Shown here: piece after piece, positions 44,750-57,230 of the stretch | Layout: each line of letters begins with the position of its first letter | How positions within the stretch are numbered: position 1 is the first letter of the stretch | Origin: Gaeumannomyces sp. JS-464 | Lineage: Eukaryota; Ascomycota; Sordariomycetes; Magnaporthales; Magnaporthaceae | Length of the DNA stretch: 64,000 nucleotides | Direction of reading: 5' to 3' | Assembly: GCA_002197995.1 (NCBI GenBank) | Contig: NGZR01000007.1 | Location: 2,438,399 to 2,502,398, forward strand | Made by a program: the position numbers and the translations under genes | Notes under the pieces: generated by a model | Told to the model about the DNA's origin: nothing | Seen by the model: only the letters and a program-made list of their open reading frames with translations | Databases searched by the model: none

Positions 44750-47700
44750 AAAACAGCTATTTATAACCTCCGCCACGGCCGCATACCTAATTAAAAAGGC
44801 TTTTACCTACCGCATTTATAAGCGTTAAAACTCGGGATTTGGCAAACCTTATTCTTATATTCCTGCGGATTAGGTATTGGTTTAATACAAAATCCGAGGT
44901 ATTAAGCAATAGCAAAGGATCCTTCCGGATACAAGTGCAGCAATAACCTTTACGGCCGGAAAGGATCAAATTTACGCATTTAACGCCATAAGCCAAATCT
45001 CGTCGTTAATATAAACAGGCATAAAAAACGCGTAATTTTCGGATTAGGAAAAGCTGTTTCCAGCACCGGAAAAATCACTATTCCGATTTAATCGGCCAAA
45101 TTACGTTTTTTATAATTCCAATTCGACCTTTTTCTTATTATGCTTTGCAAATATGGATGCATTGCACGTTTATTTAAATAACACGCGCAACGAGCTTATA
45201 AAAAACGACGGTACGCGCGTCCCGATTATAAAAAGGCACGGCCACTTTTGGTTTTTTCTCGACGACGTTACCCACGTTATAACGGCAGTTAGCTTTATAA
45301 CGGAAACAAAAATCGCGGGAGCAGTTTTCCTTACGAAGCTAAGCTAAAACGCGTGTATAAGCGTTTTAGGCACCCATTTGTCGACAAACTTTGGAACGTT
45401 TTAAAGCGTGCAAAGCACGAGGCTAATCGCGACGCTTTCGCAATAATTAACCAAATGTGCCATTTTTGTTAAAAAAAGGTTTTGCATATAACGCTTTTAA
45501 TTTAAACTCCAAAACGATATCGATTTTAACTACGAAATAATTATAAACGTGTTTTATATCGATTATAAGCCAGTTTTTACGTAATCGATGCGAGCATAGC
45601 TTTTAATACTGCACGCTTTTTAAAAATATATCGGCAAAAAAAACGTGGGAAGCTTTTAAACGGTGCTGGATCGACGTTTATTTAAAGCCTTTTAACGTAT
45701 TTTTTATAATGCCGGTACAATTTCGCCGCGAGCGAATTTTAAACGGAAGCAAAGCTTTTTAAGATTATTTATAGGCAGGTTTTAATCGAGGCGCACTGGT
45801 TAATCGGCAAAATTAAAAATATTACGCCTTTTTACGCCGGGCTTTTAATATTATCCGATAAAAGTGCCTAATTATGCACCTCGAATCGGTGCTTTAAAGC
45901 AGTAAAAGCCGTAAACGATACGGCCGGCCCCGACGGACTTGTTTTTACACTGCTCGTTTTTAAAGCAATGCTTCGAATTAATAACGAATCGCCACCTTTA
46001 CAAACCCAGGTACAAAAAGCCGCTGCAATTAGGAAAGCTATGGCAAAATCCGGATTTTACACGATAAGCGACGTATATAAAAAGCACTAGCTGCACGTAA
46101 CGACCGAACATAAAACGGGTGCTTCCGAGCTTTTTAGCTTTAAAAGCGAGGTTTTGGTATTCCGGGAAAAAACGGATGGCAAGGCCCGTATAAAGTCCTA
46201 TCCATAACAAACACGTTAGTTACGGTGGAAACGATTAACGGCAACGCGACTTTTAAAAGCACGGTGGTTAAACCTTACCATAAAGCAAAAAAACTATCGT
46301 GCAAAAATCCGAAAAGCAGCTAGCACCTTCGAGTACTTTAAACCCGAACAGCCAAAACGCCGAAAAAACCCCCGAAAAAAAAGCCGCAAAATAGCAAAAC
46401 AAAAACCCCTAAAATTAAACAACCATTTTGTTTAAAATCACGGTATTACCTAAAGTTTAATAAAAGTCGCTTTCGTAAAAACGCACAACCAGCAGTTGCA
46501 ATAAAACGAAGCTTTTAGCAAATGCACACGACGTTCTTAAGCGCTAAAAAGCACTAATCCTACAATTAGCGATCCGACTTAAACAAAAAGGCAAAATCAC
46601 AGCTCCCGGTCCACTATTTAAAAGTTAACCTAATAAAAACTGGACGCACTTATCGGCGCTAAAATGATTAAGCCGATTACCGGAAAAACCTTTAACGGAG
46701 CCGATTTTTGGATTACGGAATTGTAAACGAGGTAAAAAGGGCAAACCTCGAAGCCTTTTAAAAAAATCGAAACTCGTAGCCATAGGATATAACGACGAGG
46801 AAAAACACAATATCCTTACGCAATTTCCCACGATTATAAAATGCAGCAACGATTAATCCTAGCGATCGCATTATCGTTTACGCTTATAAAATTCAGTTTA
46901 ATAATCCGAAATATTAGCCAAACGTATACCTAATCGGAATTAAAATTAAAAAAACGTTTTCCTACGCTTATTTAAAAAGTTATTAATATGGTTTAAGCCG
47001 GGCACGTTTGCTTAAAGTAATTAAGCCCTTTTACGGATCGCGGAATTAGGCTTGCACTAGTTCGTTACTTACTAAAAGCACTATAAAAAGCGCTTAAATT
47101 GCTAAACGTCGAGCTACGATTTTTATTTGCTTATTTCGGAAAAGCGGACAAAGCTTTAATCGTAAGCATGCAAATAAACGACACTTTAAATTTTAAATCC
47201 GGACTTTTTAATAAAAAAAATTAGCGATCCAAAAAGCAGCTTTCGTGCAAAACCGAAATCGATTTTTAAACCGGGAAACGAAGCCGACTTTAACGGGTGC
47301 AAAATCCTAATAGGAATTATAGCTCGAAATTCGACAAAAGAAACAAAATAAAAGCTCGAACTAATAAAAACCGATTTAAAAAGCTAAACTATAAGTATAT
47401 CGTTTAAAAAGCTCGAAACGCATATATTAATTCCATATGCCAACCGAAAGCCGCATTCGACTATTCGTAACGGCGCAAGCCAAAAACCCGGGATAAAAAA
47501 ACGTGGTTAAGTAAATAAAAGGATTAAATGGCAAATCGATAACGCATAAAAAGGATTAAAATACGTTTTATTGATTTGCAAAAAACCAACCTTTACGCTT
47601 TCGTAAACGGATTATTCGCAAAACAATTTAAATAAATTTACAAATCGGGTTCGTAATTGTATAGGCAATAAAAATCCGACGATTAAAAAACCAGCTTTTA

Positions 47701-48230
47701 GCTAATCGGGAACATTTTGCATTAAACGTTAATTAAATGCAAAAGGGTTACGAAAAGCGTTTTCGCAAATGAGATTTACGGGATGGTTAGCGGGTTCGAT
47801 GCAACTTACGTTTTTAATTTAACGCTCGTAACGATTTTTAAAAAGCTAAAAAAAGCCCCGAAAAACTAATAATTTGCACCGATAGCTTTTCGTTATATTA
47901 ATATCGTACAATTGGGCATAATAGCGGAAAAAAGGCTTATAATCGATGTTATAGCATTAAAAAATCCTACGAAAGCCGCGAAATTAACGAAATCCGCTGG
48001 ATCGCAAAATTAAATAATCCGGCAAACGCGATAACTAAAATTAGCTAAATAAAGCTTTGGAAATTTAATTACAAGCAATACAATAACGGTACGAATCGAG
48101 GTTAGGTAAAGCGCGAAAAACAATAAAAAAAAGCGAGGAAAACGGTTAAAATCGATTTGTTATAACTTAAAAATGGCTAACAATGTAATTAAAAAAAACG
48201 AAATTATTAAAACGCTAAAACAACCGGAAA
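44750..48230 (+). pseudogene. Copia-2 pol (GAG-pre-integrase, integrase, RT, RNase H)
   Basis: GAG-pre-integrase: open 45153-45347 (YLNNTRNELIKNDGTRVPII), then KRFRHPFVDKLWNVL. Integrase: 45520-46230, with VIDASIAFNTA, AGTISPRANF-type NxGxNFAS segment, EAHWLIGKIKN and AVKAVNDTAGPDG, then SGFYTISDVYKKH. Reverse transcriptase: a SKLVAIGYNDEEKHNILTQF block near 46740-46840 matches the copia fingers. RNase H is expected near 47500-48200 but is too decayed to assign residues. Integrase before RT identifies Ty1/copia. Confidence 0.8.
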
Positions 48231-48289
48231 ACGATCCCACGAACGACCATTAAGCTTTAGGAAAAACCTCCACTATTACCGGACATTAC

Positions 48290-49060
48290 CAGCTTATTTG
48301 TCGACATTATTAGCACTTTTATCCTTTTTTCCCTTTTCGGCCATCTTTTCGTCCTTATCCTCGTTATTATTGGGAGCTCCAAACAAGCTGTCCTTTGCTT
48401 TTAAAAACGCCGCATCGAACATACGCTAAACGGCAGCGCGGCCCGCCGCTTTCCGCTTAGCAGCACTTATTTTAATAATTAGCGTTAACCTTACCGGCCT
48501 ATTCCTCCTTTTTAAAAAGGATTATGCATTTGTGGTAGTGCGCCATTTCGCGAAATCCTAAAAACAGCTAAAGCACGGTTAACAAAGCATTGGAGCAGTA
48601 AACAAAGGATTAGCCATTATACCTTATTAATAATAGTTTCGCGGAAGTATTTAGTTATAAACTTTTTGGCTGGAACTATTGCGATTTTAGGAATACCGGT
48701 CGTTAGCGCAAAAGATTAGCAAACCAAAGCTTAAAAGATTACTTACACCGGCTGGCACGAATAACCAAAAGCATAACTAGCAACGGTTACCGACCGGCTC
48801 GGTGTTAAAGCACCTAATTTTATCGGACTTGCCGGCCAAAAAAAAGTTAAGGCAATTTAGGCATAAACGATCTTTGTTTGCCTTTTGCAAAGGCGCGGGC
48901 GAGCAGGGATTTGCCTTTTCCCTTTTTGGCACGAGTTTTTTTAACGCCATTATTTGGGACCGTTTTAACGCCAATTTAACCTTTTTTAACGGATTTGCCT
49001 TTGCCAGCTCCTTTAAAGCGAATGGACACCATCGCGGTAATTAGTCGAGCAGCAGTAGTA
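48290..49060 (-). pseudogene. Antisense cysteine-motif ORF in Copia-2
   Basis: The minus strand between pol and the 3' LTR reads from an ATG near 49055 (MVSIRFKGAGKGKSVKKG). It then passes through a Lys/Arg-rich part and, after a frame change, a Cys-rich core open at 48974-48777 (CLNCLNFFLAGKSDKIRCF, then VGNRC and, after a TAG, another Cys and VPAGV). It ends in a charged tail near 48300-48480 (AKRKAAGRAAV ... MFDAAFLKAKDSLFG ... KMAEKGKKD). Three CxxC-like positions suggest metal binding; I cannot name the family. The same frame is in Copia-1 at 25560-26290. It is broken by about two frameshifts and a few RIP-type stops. Confidence 0.6.
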
Positions 49061-49501
49061 AAGCAAAATCGGCAGGCAAGCAGGCAGCGGGGATATCGAT
49101 ATTTGTGGTTGTAAAAATCAAGTTCCAAATTACAACGATTAAAGCCTACGGCTTTTGAAATATCCAGCCTTTTAAGTTATTTCCGATTTGCTTCCTTCCT
49201 ATTACACCGATTAGCACGCACACGGCCCAATAAATCTTTATTAAGTTTATTTACTGCTATTATACGCATTTAATCCGGCATTACCTAATCCACGAGCGTT
49301 TAACCATTGCCCCACTTTTTTGTTCCTATTTACAGTCCTTATTTACAATCCTTACCGATATTTAGCACAATCCTTTGCCCTTTTTTCCTTTGTTTTTAAA
49401 GCAGGTTACCAAATCCGGATTTTTGTTATTAGTATTGTAAAATCCCGGGATTTGGAAAACGAGCATTTACCGATGCACGCGTTTAAAGAAAGAATTGCCA
49501 G

Positions 49502-49732
49502 TGTTAATCCACGTAATTTAGCGCGTGCATCCAAAAAGGCCCACGCTTCGTAGCCGCAAGCCTACGGGCCGTGCGCTCCACGAGCTTATAAAAAGGGATT
49601 TTGTAATCCCTTTTTGTAATTAAATTCCTATATAGATATGCATTACTACAAACACCAGTTCCAAATTTATAAATCTTTGTTCTTTCCTTTTAGGAAATCT
49701 CCGTGCTTATAAGAGTACCACTTTTACCAATA
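49502..49732 (+). repeat. Copia-2 3' LTR
   Basis: It begins TGTTAATCCACG after an AAAGAAAGAATTGCCAG purine-rich stretch that may be the polypurine tract, and is followed by the remaining part of the gypsy Z 3' LTR. Confidence 0.9.
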
Positions 49733-49959
49733 AAAACCACTATTAACCTTATATATAAATTACTTTCCGCTATTAAATAGTTAAAAAACCTTTTTCTTTT
49801 CTCCTCGCGTAATAACAATTTCTTTATATAAAATTTAAATATTATATTTATAATAGTTTTTATAAACCCGGTATTTTTCTTTTTATTTAAGCGTTTTTTA
49901 TTTAACCCGCGTTTAATATTAATATAAAACGGCTTCGCGTTGTTAAAAAGAGCGCGACA

Positions 49960-50290
49960 TTTAATTTTTAGCCGTTATTGGCATTTTTACGGACGTTATA
50001 CGTAATAACTTTGCCCGTTCCGCGTTTTTTACCTCGGGTCGTTTTTTTAAAAAAGTTTCGCGTTTTACGCGTTTTGTTTGGCTTATTAATAAGCTTACGT
50101 CGCCGATTAACGCGCTCGCGTAAAACCGTTTCGTATTTAAAAGCGTTAAAAGCGTTTCGCTTGCGAGGGTTATTAAACGTCGGCTTTAAAAGGATGCCGC
50201 TTTTAACGTTAATATTAACGCGTCGAATAAAAGCGAATGTTTTAACGCGTATAAATAAAAGTATGGTTTAGCTACGTATTATCCTTTTAT
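49960..50290 (-). other. Basic, lysine/arginine-rich coding trace beyond the gypsy W chromodomain
   Basis: The minus strand is nearly open and reads RVNINVKSGILLKPTFNNPRKRNAF, then FKYETVLRERVNRRRKLISQTKRVKRE. I recognise no family. Its place, just after the chromodomain of gypsy W, parallels the charged region after the chromodomain of gypsy Z. Confidence 0.35.
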
Positions 50291-50399
50291 TATTAGCGTT
50301 TTAAATTTTCGTTTTTACCGTATCGGCCCGGCGTATTTACCGTGGTAAAACCGGCGTGCTTTTTTTATTTTATAATGCTAAATTTATATACCCGGGTGG

Positions 50400-51350
50400 T
50401 TAAGTTTAATGCGTGTTTTTTATTTTATTTTAATTGTTACGTGCGTTTAACGCTTTTTTTTCAAATATTAATCCGGGTTAACCCGCGTAATTAATTCTTT
50501 TTTATAATAGCGCGTTACATTCCCGTTTTTTTATCGCTTGCCCGTGTAACGCGTTTTTAACGTGTTTTTATTATTATTTAAATAAACGTCCTTTTCGCTT
50601 TTTACGGTTTTTATTATTGCTTAAATACGGCTTGTCGTTTTTTTTAAACATCGCTTTATTAAGCTTTAAACTTGTTTAACGCCGTTATTCTTTTTTAAAA
50701 AGCTTTAATAAATATTAATTTACTTTATTATAACCGGTTTATTTTATTAGCATTTGTTTTTTCTTTTGCTTTTAGCATTTTTAATAGCCAGGATTTTTTA
50801 TTAAATGCTTTTTTTTAAAGTTTTCCGTTTTTTAATAATAGTATTAGCATTAATCCGGGTCGCGTATCGGTATTTTGCTAATTTAAAAGCGGGTTATTCG
50901 TTACGCGTTATACTAATTTAATATAAAAGTTAAAGTAAATACCTTTTAATACGTTTAAAATAATATTAAATAGGTTAAAAATTGCTATTATTTCGAATTT
51001 ATTTAATATTTAATTTAGCTTTTTACTAAGCTAATTTGTTTTTATATTATAAAATAAAAGTTAAACTTTATCGCTTTTTTTAAACCTTTTTGCTAAGCGT
51101 TAAAATTTATTCGCATTAGCTTTTATTATTATTATGTAAATGCTATTACGGCTGTAGCTATTTTTAGCTTTTTTTTTAAATGTGTTAAAAACGCGGTTGC
51201 TTATTCCTTTTTACTTGTTATTAACGTTTTAATTACTAATGCCTTTTTAAGCAAAGGGTTAATATCGAAGCTAAATAGTAATCGATTAGGATTAAACCTT
51301 ATTACGGTTAAATTTTAATTATTTAAAGCTAATTAGCAAACGTTTAAATG
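50400..51350 (-). pseudogene. Gypsy W integrase C-terminus and chromodomain
   Basis: The minus strand reads FDINPLLKKALVIKTLIT (about 51290-51235), then the FKKSDKV*L GDKVWL-like motif and NIKTN*LSKKLN near 51090-51010. A GPF module follows (NKFEIIAIFNLFNIILNVLKGIYFNFYIKLV, 51000-50905), and VTNNPLLN ... TDTRPG leads to the chromodomain region (50860-50400). These match the integrase tail of Ty3/gypsy elements. Upstream parts of the same integrase are at 59360-58985, on the far side of LINE T. Confidence 0.75.
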
Positions 51351-51539
51351 TAAAAACCAGTTTTTTTATAAAAAAACGATAAAGCATTTTAAATAATGTT
51401 ATATTTTTTAATTCGCCCGTTTTATACCTCCGTTTATTTAAAAGTAAAACGCCGTTAAAAAAAGCTAATTAATACCGACTTAAAAGCAAAGTTTTATTTA
51501 AAAGTTTTTAACTTATTATTATTATTAGTTATACTGCCG

Positions 51540-53600
51540 TTATGTTTGTAAAAACCTCGGTGCCTTTGCTGTTTTATATACATATAAAAACCTTTAAACT
51601 CGTTTCCGGGTGCGGACCGCATCCGGCTCGGTGGTTTAAAAGTAAAAACCATGTTTGCTTTTCGTATACGGTTTTTGCTATGTTAAACAATAATGCCGTT
51701 TGCTTAATTTCTGCGATTGCTTTTAAAAATTCCATCGCGAAAACGTCCTCGTAATTAATAGTAACAATAGGAAAATACGCAAAAGAAAAATTATAAGGAA
51801 TGCATATTACGCTTAAATAACGCCCCGGTGCCGGGTTTTTTATTTTTATAGTAATATTAATAATGGTAGTATTAGTTTAATTGGTTACGGTGGCTTAATT
51901 ATCCGCGTTCGAGGTTTCCCGGTCCCGCTTTGGTATTAAGTCGCGTAGCTGCTCCGTAAAGTTCGAAGGTCGTGGTTAACATCGGGTAATTCGACGTAAT
52001 TATGTTATTCGCTTCCGGAAGTAGCGCTTTAATTGCGGATTATTTTTTCGCTTATAACGCGCATTCGATCTTTTTATTAGTTCGCCGTTTCCGTAATTGT
52101 ATTGCTTTTACCTTATTTATATCGTGCTTTTCGGTTATGTTTTTATTTCTTTCCGGGTGCGGGTTTCCACCGTTTTTTCTCCTTTTACCTTTAAAGGTTT
52201 TTGCCCTTTTTTTTTCGCCCTTTTTAATTTTTTTTATCGCAATTTTTAATCCTTTTTTCCCACTTTTCGCGTATTTTTCCGCCCGCGTTTTTACATTTGC
52301 CTTCCCGCGTTTTATTCCTTTTCCGGCTCCTATTTTTTTGCATTATAACTCCCAAAAACAAAACTCCCCGTTCTCCTCGCGGCGGCCACGGCGATAGTGG
52401 TAGTAGTACGCGTAACGGCTATAACGGCAGCAGTGGTGGTGGCGGCTTTGCGCTTGCTTTTCCTCGTAGCGATCGCGATAAGCACCCATTTTCCAGTTTT
52501 AACGATAATAACGACTCCGGGGCTGGCGTTGCTCCGAACCCCGCGTTAAAGCTGTAAGTACGGTTTTACACCGCTTCGTTCCTTATTTTTTTACTAATCT
52601 TTTTTTTTTTTTTCTTTTAGCTTTACCGTTTATACCATTAAAAAAGTATAAAACGGCGATCGCTATTTTTTCGAATTACATTTTTTACGATTTAATGGTA
52701 TATATTTCCCGTATTATTCCTTTTTTTATCCCGTTTTGCTAATTTTTTAAATTTGCTTGCAAAATTTGTGTTAATTGCATTTAACGTTTCGCTAACGGTA
52801 TTAATAGTACCGGCGCCGTTCGGGGATGTTATTATAAGGTTTGTATATTTTTATTTGTTTCGCCTTTTTTTTTACTCGGTTTCGGTCGTGCTAATTTTTA
52901 TTTTTAGCTTTTCGCGTTTTAACTTGTGTAAAATGCGCTTTTTCGCGCGGTGTTTACGTTTAAATTTGTTATTTTTTTTCCTTTTTTTTTATTGCTTTTT
53001 TTATTGCTAATTTGTCGGTTTCGCTTTGGTAGCCTCCCGTTAGCATTAAAAATTAGGTTTATAGCGTTTTTCGTACTTATTAGCGTTATATTTAATCCCT
53101 TCCTAAAATTGCTGCCGATTTGGAAAATATTTTAACGGAAGTCGCTTATACCGCTAAAGTTTATAGCGGTTTTATTCCGGTATTATATGCTTTATTACTA
53201 ATGCTTTTTTTTAGCTTTATTATACCATTTTAAAACACGCTATCGCCGGTTACGTCCGATTCGTAAAGGATATTAGGAAGCAGTTCGGCGTTTTTTTTAA
53301 TGCTGGGTTTTCGCGCTTGTTTTTTTTTAATTTAGGAAACGCTTTTGCTATTATAACTGCATTTAATAGCTCGGGTTTTATTCGTTCCCTTTTCGGTAAT
53401 ATAATACTCCCGGCGCAAGCTATATCGGGTTAGGCTTTTAAAATTGTCGATATGTGGGATTCGTTTAACCGTATTCGAATAAAGGCGTTAATTTTTAAAG
53501 CGGGTTAAAAATACGGGTTTATCGATATTTTTTTTTATATCGCTGTTTTTTTCCGGTCCGCTAACTTTTTATATTTACTAAATGTCCTTCGTGCAAAATC
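51540..53600 (-). other. Unassigned minus-strand coding trace between LINE T and the gypsy W integrase tail
   Basis: Several long minus-strand stretches are broken mainly by RIP-type stops: an IPHIDNFKSLTRYSLRREYY segment near 53450-53390, an Arg/Tyr/His-rich segment near 52490-52390 (YSRYAYYYHYRRGRRE), a Lys-rich segment at 52300-52150, and NYEDVFAMEFLKAIAEIKQTALFNI near 51755-51680 continuing to RAGCGPHPE. I do not recognise a family. An A-rich run (minus strand) at 52598-52616 may be the 3' tail of LINE T. If so, 51540-52590 belongs to neither LINE T nor the known gypsy domains. Confidence 0.4.
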
Positions 53601-54499
53601 CTTTTAATTTTACCTTCGGACGGATTTTAACTAAATATCGGGAAAATATTATTAACGAAATGTTAAAAAAAATGGGTAAAAAGGAAATAATTAGTTTAAT
53701 CGGTTTTTTTCCGGTTGCGGTTCGTATATAAAGTATTAATATCGGTCCACTTTTCTTTCCTTTCGTTTTTGGTAAAGTATTTTCGTTTAGCGTTTTATAA
53801 TATTTATAGTTCGGTTTTTTTCCGGCTCGGTAGCGTTTTTTTTTTTTCCTTTTTTTTACGCGTTTTTTTCCACCTTTTCGCTATTTTAAAATTTATTAAT
53901 TTTCCAATTTTAAACATTATACGTGCTGCTTTTTAAATAATGTATTTTTATTTCTTATAGCTTGAAATATGCCTTTCGGTTATCCGTTTATATTATTCCG
54001 GTGCTATCCCGCTATTTATTTTAACGGCGTATTAAATTAACACGTATTATGTTATTCCTTTTATCCGTTGCCGCATTCGATAACGGCGTTACCATATCGG
54101 GCACGTTTTTGCTAAATAGGAAAGCATTTAAACCCAGCTTTTCCGTCCTAATTTAAATTGCTATTAAACTGTGTGCTTTTGGCATTTTTCGTAGTATTCG
54201 ACCATTTTTTCCGTAAATAGGGGTTATTTGTTAAGCACGCGGTTTTATGCCGGTTCGCTTTTTTTACCGCTTTCGTCGAGCTGGCAATTTTTAACTTCCA
54301 TTTTATTATTACGTTAGGGTTTTAACGTTTTGCGTGTTTATGTTTAGATTTCTTTTCGTTTTCGCGGGGATTAATTTGCGTTTCGGTTTCGGTTGTTTTA
54401 AATCGGTTTAGCGTTCCGCTTATTTTTTTTTTATTTGGCCGTTTTAAAAGTGTGGTTTTTACTCCGTTTTCGGTATTTTAACTTTTTAAACCGGCCCGT

Positions 54500-57230
54500 T
54501 ACTCGTTATCGCTTATTAATCCGTTATATTATTCAATTTCTAACCATTATTTTTTATATTAATTACTTTTTCGTTAAATATAAATTTAAAAGTAGTACGT
54601 AGGTTTTTATTTTTAAATAGGCTAATAATATCCGCTTTATATACTTCGGCTACCATTTAAAATATGCTCGCTATTTTTCGCTAACTTTTTAACTGCGCTT
54701 CGGGTTGCCTTATGGTTCGGTTGGAAAGTAATATATTGCGGTTTTATATGCTATCGCGCTTTGCATATTACTACGTATAATTATTCGCTTTAGCGAAACT
54801 GCTTTTTTACTTACCGTGCGAGTTTTATTACGCTAATTGTTATTTTTCCTATTTGCTTTTCGCTTATTTAGTATAAGCTTTAAAATTTAATTTGTAATTT
54901 AGTTAAACTCCGAGGAATTTCGCCGCTAGCGATGGTTTACGTGGTAGTTCCGGTGCGGACCCGGGTTTGGTCAAAGCTTTAATAAAATGCAACAGCTCGT
55001 TTTTAATGCTTAAACGTTATTTTTGTTATTTTTGCTTACGTTAGCATACGTTTTTAAGCTTTTTCTAATAGTCGTGCCGTTTTATTATAGTACCTTTTAT
55101 TGCTAAAAGGTTAGTATTATCGGCGAAAGCTACCATCGTTATTTTAGGATTTTTTCCAGCTTATCGTATAATAACGCGATATAAAAATAAACAATATAGG
55201 TAATAGTGGTAATCTTGCGGGATTTTTATAGTTATTGTATTAGCGCTAACGTATTTCCGTAAACCGAAACCGGGCCGTTTATTATAAGCCAGCTTTTAAT
55301 CCATTTAATTATTTTTAATAAAAATCCTGCTTTCGTATTATATTAAGCAATTTAATATGGTTAATATTATCGAATGCTTTTAATAGGTCGAATTATAACA
55401 GTAAGGTTATAGCGCCGTAATTTCACGCCGTTATACTGTATTTATTACTTGTTTAATAGCGAATTTGGGTATTGCGTTTTTTTTTTGTTACCCATTTATC
55501 TTCCGGTAAAAGTCCTTTTTTTCCGCTTTATTAGCAATCCGTTTTCTTATTATAACTTTTATAATTTAAAAATGAACGAAAAAAGTGCGATCGGTTTCCA
55601 TTTTCCCGCTGTTTTCCTATTTTTATGTTTTTACCTAGCCTTTGGCAGCATTATTATAAGTGCGTTTCGAAAACGCTTTGGAAAATATTCGAGGTCGAAA
55701 TTAGCGTTAGCTATTTTAAATATAGCTTTCCAGCAAGGTTCGCCGTATGCTTTTAAAAATCCGTTTGGTAGGTTATTCGCTTTCGGGGCTTTTTAGTTTT
55801 GCGTTTTTTTTTAAAGCCGTTAATACGTCGCCGTTTTCCGGGTTTACCATATGTTTTATTAAAAACGCGTGGTAAAACGTATCGTCGTTAAACGTAATGT
55901 TTGTAATATCGGTTAAATCCGCTTTCGGGCTAAGGTAAAATTTAACCGCTAAAACTATTACTTTATTTGCGTAAATGTTAGCTGGTTCCTAATTACCGTT
56001 TTTTAATCGGTGCAAATCCGATAGTTTGGTTAAATCTCGTTTTTTATAACTGCGCAATTTCGCTTACCGTTTTACGTTCCAAAAAGTAGCTTCCTTTTTT
56101 TATATTTTTAATACCTTTTTAATAAACTCTTTTTAATACGCGTTAACCGCTTTCCTTTTTTCTTTTATAAAAGCTTTATCCGTTGCTTTTAATTCGTTAT
56201 AACTGTTTTATGTTTTTAATTTCGTATATGCGCGCCGATACCTTTTCGTTTTTTTAACGAGTTTGGTAAATTTTAAATTCCAATACGATATTAGTTTAAA
56301 ACTGGTTAATGTTTTTCTTTTTAATGTTAGCTCGTTAACGATTAAAGTTAACTGGTTTATTAATACGTTTATTTAGTTATCGATATTTTCCGGTATTTTT
56401 ATATTTTTAATTTCGATATGCTATATAGCCAATTGCAATGCTTTTTTTTAATCGTTTTTTATATTAATGTTTACTTTTTTTCACACTTATTTTTCGGTGG
56501 TTTTTTACCGGAGCGGCTCCGTTTCGGTATTAATTAGGATTATTTAAAAGTGGTAATTCGATCCTTTTATTTCGTCGTTTTTACCTTCGTATATTACGGC
56601 TAACAAATCGGATATTTATATATAATTAATTATGCTTTTTCGTTCGTTAAATCTTTTTTTCGTTACCTTTTCGTAAAGTATTGCAAATTCGAATTTCCAC
56701 CGGTACGTTAACGATAATAATACGTTTGTTTTTTCGTTTATTTATTATAAACGTCCTATATAAAGTAATACATATTAAAATCCCCTATAAGCACGGCGTA
56801 ATATCGTAGCGGTTACACTTCGATTTTTATTAATAGCGTATGCCACTTTTTTAATGCTTTTAAATCCAGCGAATATATCGAATAAATATCGATCTTTTTT
56901 AATAGGGTTTGCAATGTTACTATTGCCTAATCGTATCCGTTTCGGCTTTTCCATAATGCGGGGTTTAACCGTTAATAAACGTATAATGCTGCGTTTAAAC
57001 GGTTATCGGTTTGGTAATAAACCACCTCGTATTTGCACTTTGCTGGTTTTTTTAAATTTCCATATCGGTTTAACTCCGGCTTTTATATAGCTATTATATC
57101 GTATTTTTTCTTACTAAACAGCGGGATATCTCTTTTTTCGCTCCTTTTTCTTATGTTTTAATACAATATCGAAATTACCATACGGATTTTTCTAAGCCTT
57201 TTAATACGTTTTACGGGTTAATGCTATTTA
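54500..57230 (-). pseudogene. LINE T ORF2: endonuclease and reverse transcriptase
   Basis: Endonuclease: NPYGNFDIVLKHKKKERKKR, IIAI*KPELNRYGN and YEVVYYQTDNRLNAALYVY at 57190-56960 match the start of the EEP domain. Reverse transcriptase: PNGFLKAYGEPCWKAIFKIA, then EYFPKRFRNALIIMLPKAR (about 55790-55610), WKPIALFSFIFKL, then the FDLLKAFDNINHIKLLNII motif (about 55400-55340), KWIKSWL (about 55310) and AFADNTNLLA near 55110-55135, where FADD is expected. KNELLHF and FLGV*LNYKLN follow (about 54990-54890). Catalytic Asp to Asn is a G-to-A change. The RNase H region is not clear. Confidence 0.8.

Larger units (their letters stand above)
42296..49732 (+). mobile_element. Copia-2: Ty1/copia retrotransposon inside the gypsy Z LTR
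   Basis: It is 7437 bp, with LTRs at 42296-42529 (234 bp, TGTTAATCCC to TTACCAACA) and 49502-49732 (231 bp, TGTTAATCCACG to a TA-mutated end). AAACC at 42291-42295 and AAACC at about 49734-49738 look like the 5-bp target duplication, with one ambiguous base. It is colinear with Copia-1 but less mutated, so its gag, integrase and antisense frames are easier to read. Confidence 0.9.
34588..49855 (+). mobile_element. Gypsy Z: chromovirus with LTRs, 3' LTR split by Copia-2
   Basis: Related LTR-like blocks lie at about 34588-34783 and at about 42226-42295 plus 49733-49855. The shared course runs GCGGTTTTAA, TTATTACG, GAGCTTTAGC, CCACTAACCTTATATATAAA, then a TCTTTT-rich stretch and CCTCGCG, to an end near ATAACA. 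The second copy is interrupted by Copia-2 between TTTAAACC and AAACCACTATT. The interior (34784-42225) encodes gag, protease, reverse transcriptase, RNase H, integrase and a chromodomain. The exact LTR start and target duplication were not resolved. Confidence 0.75.

Noticed and set aside
49978..50271. 97-residue plus-strand frame, arginine-rich
   Set aside because: The opposite strand is equally open and continues the orientation of gypsy W. I saw no independent support for the plus frame.
51542..53936. Several plus-strand frames that look like hydrophobic membrane proteins (for example 52002-52397 and 53715-53936)
   Set aside because: They are Phe/Leu/Ile-rich because T-rich RIP-mutated DNA is read on the wrong strand. 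The minus strand shows element-like composition and no start or splice context supports the plus frames.
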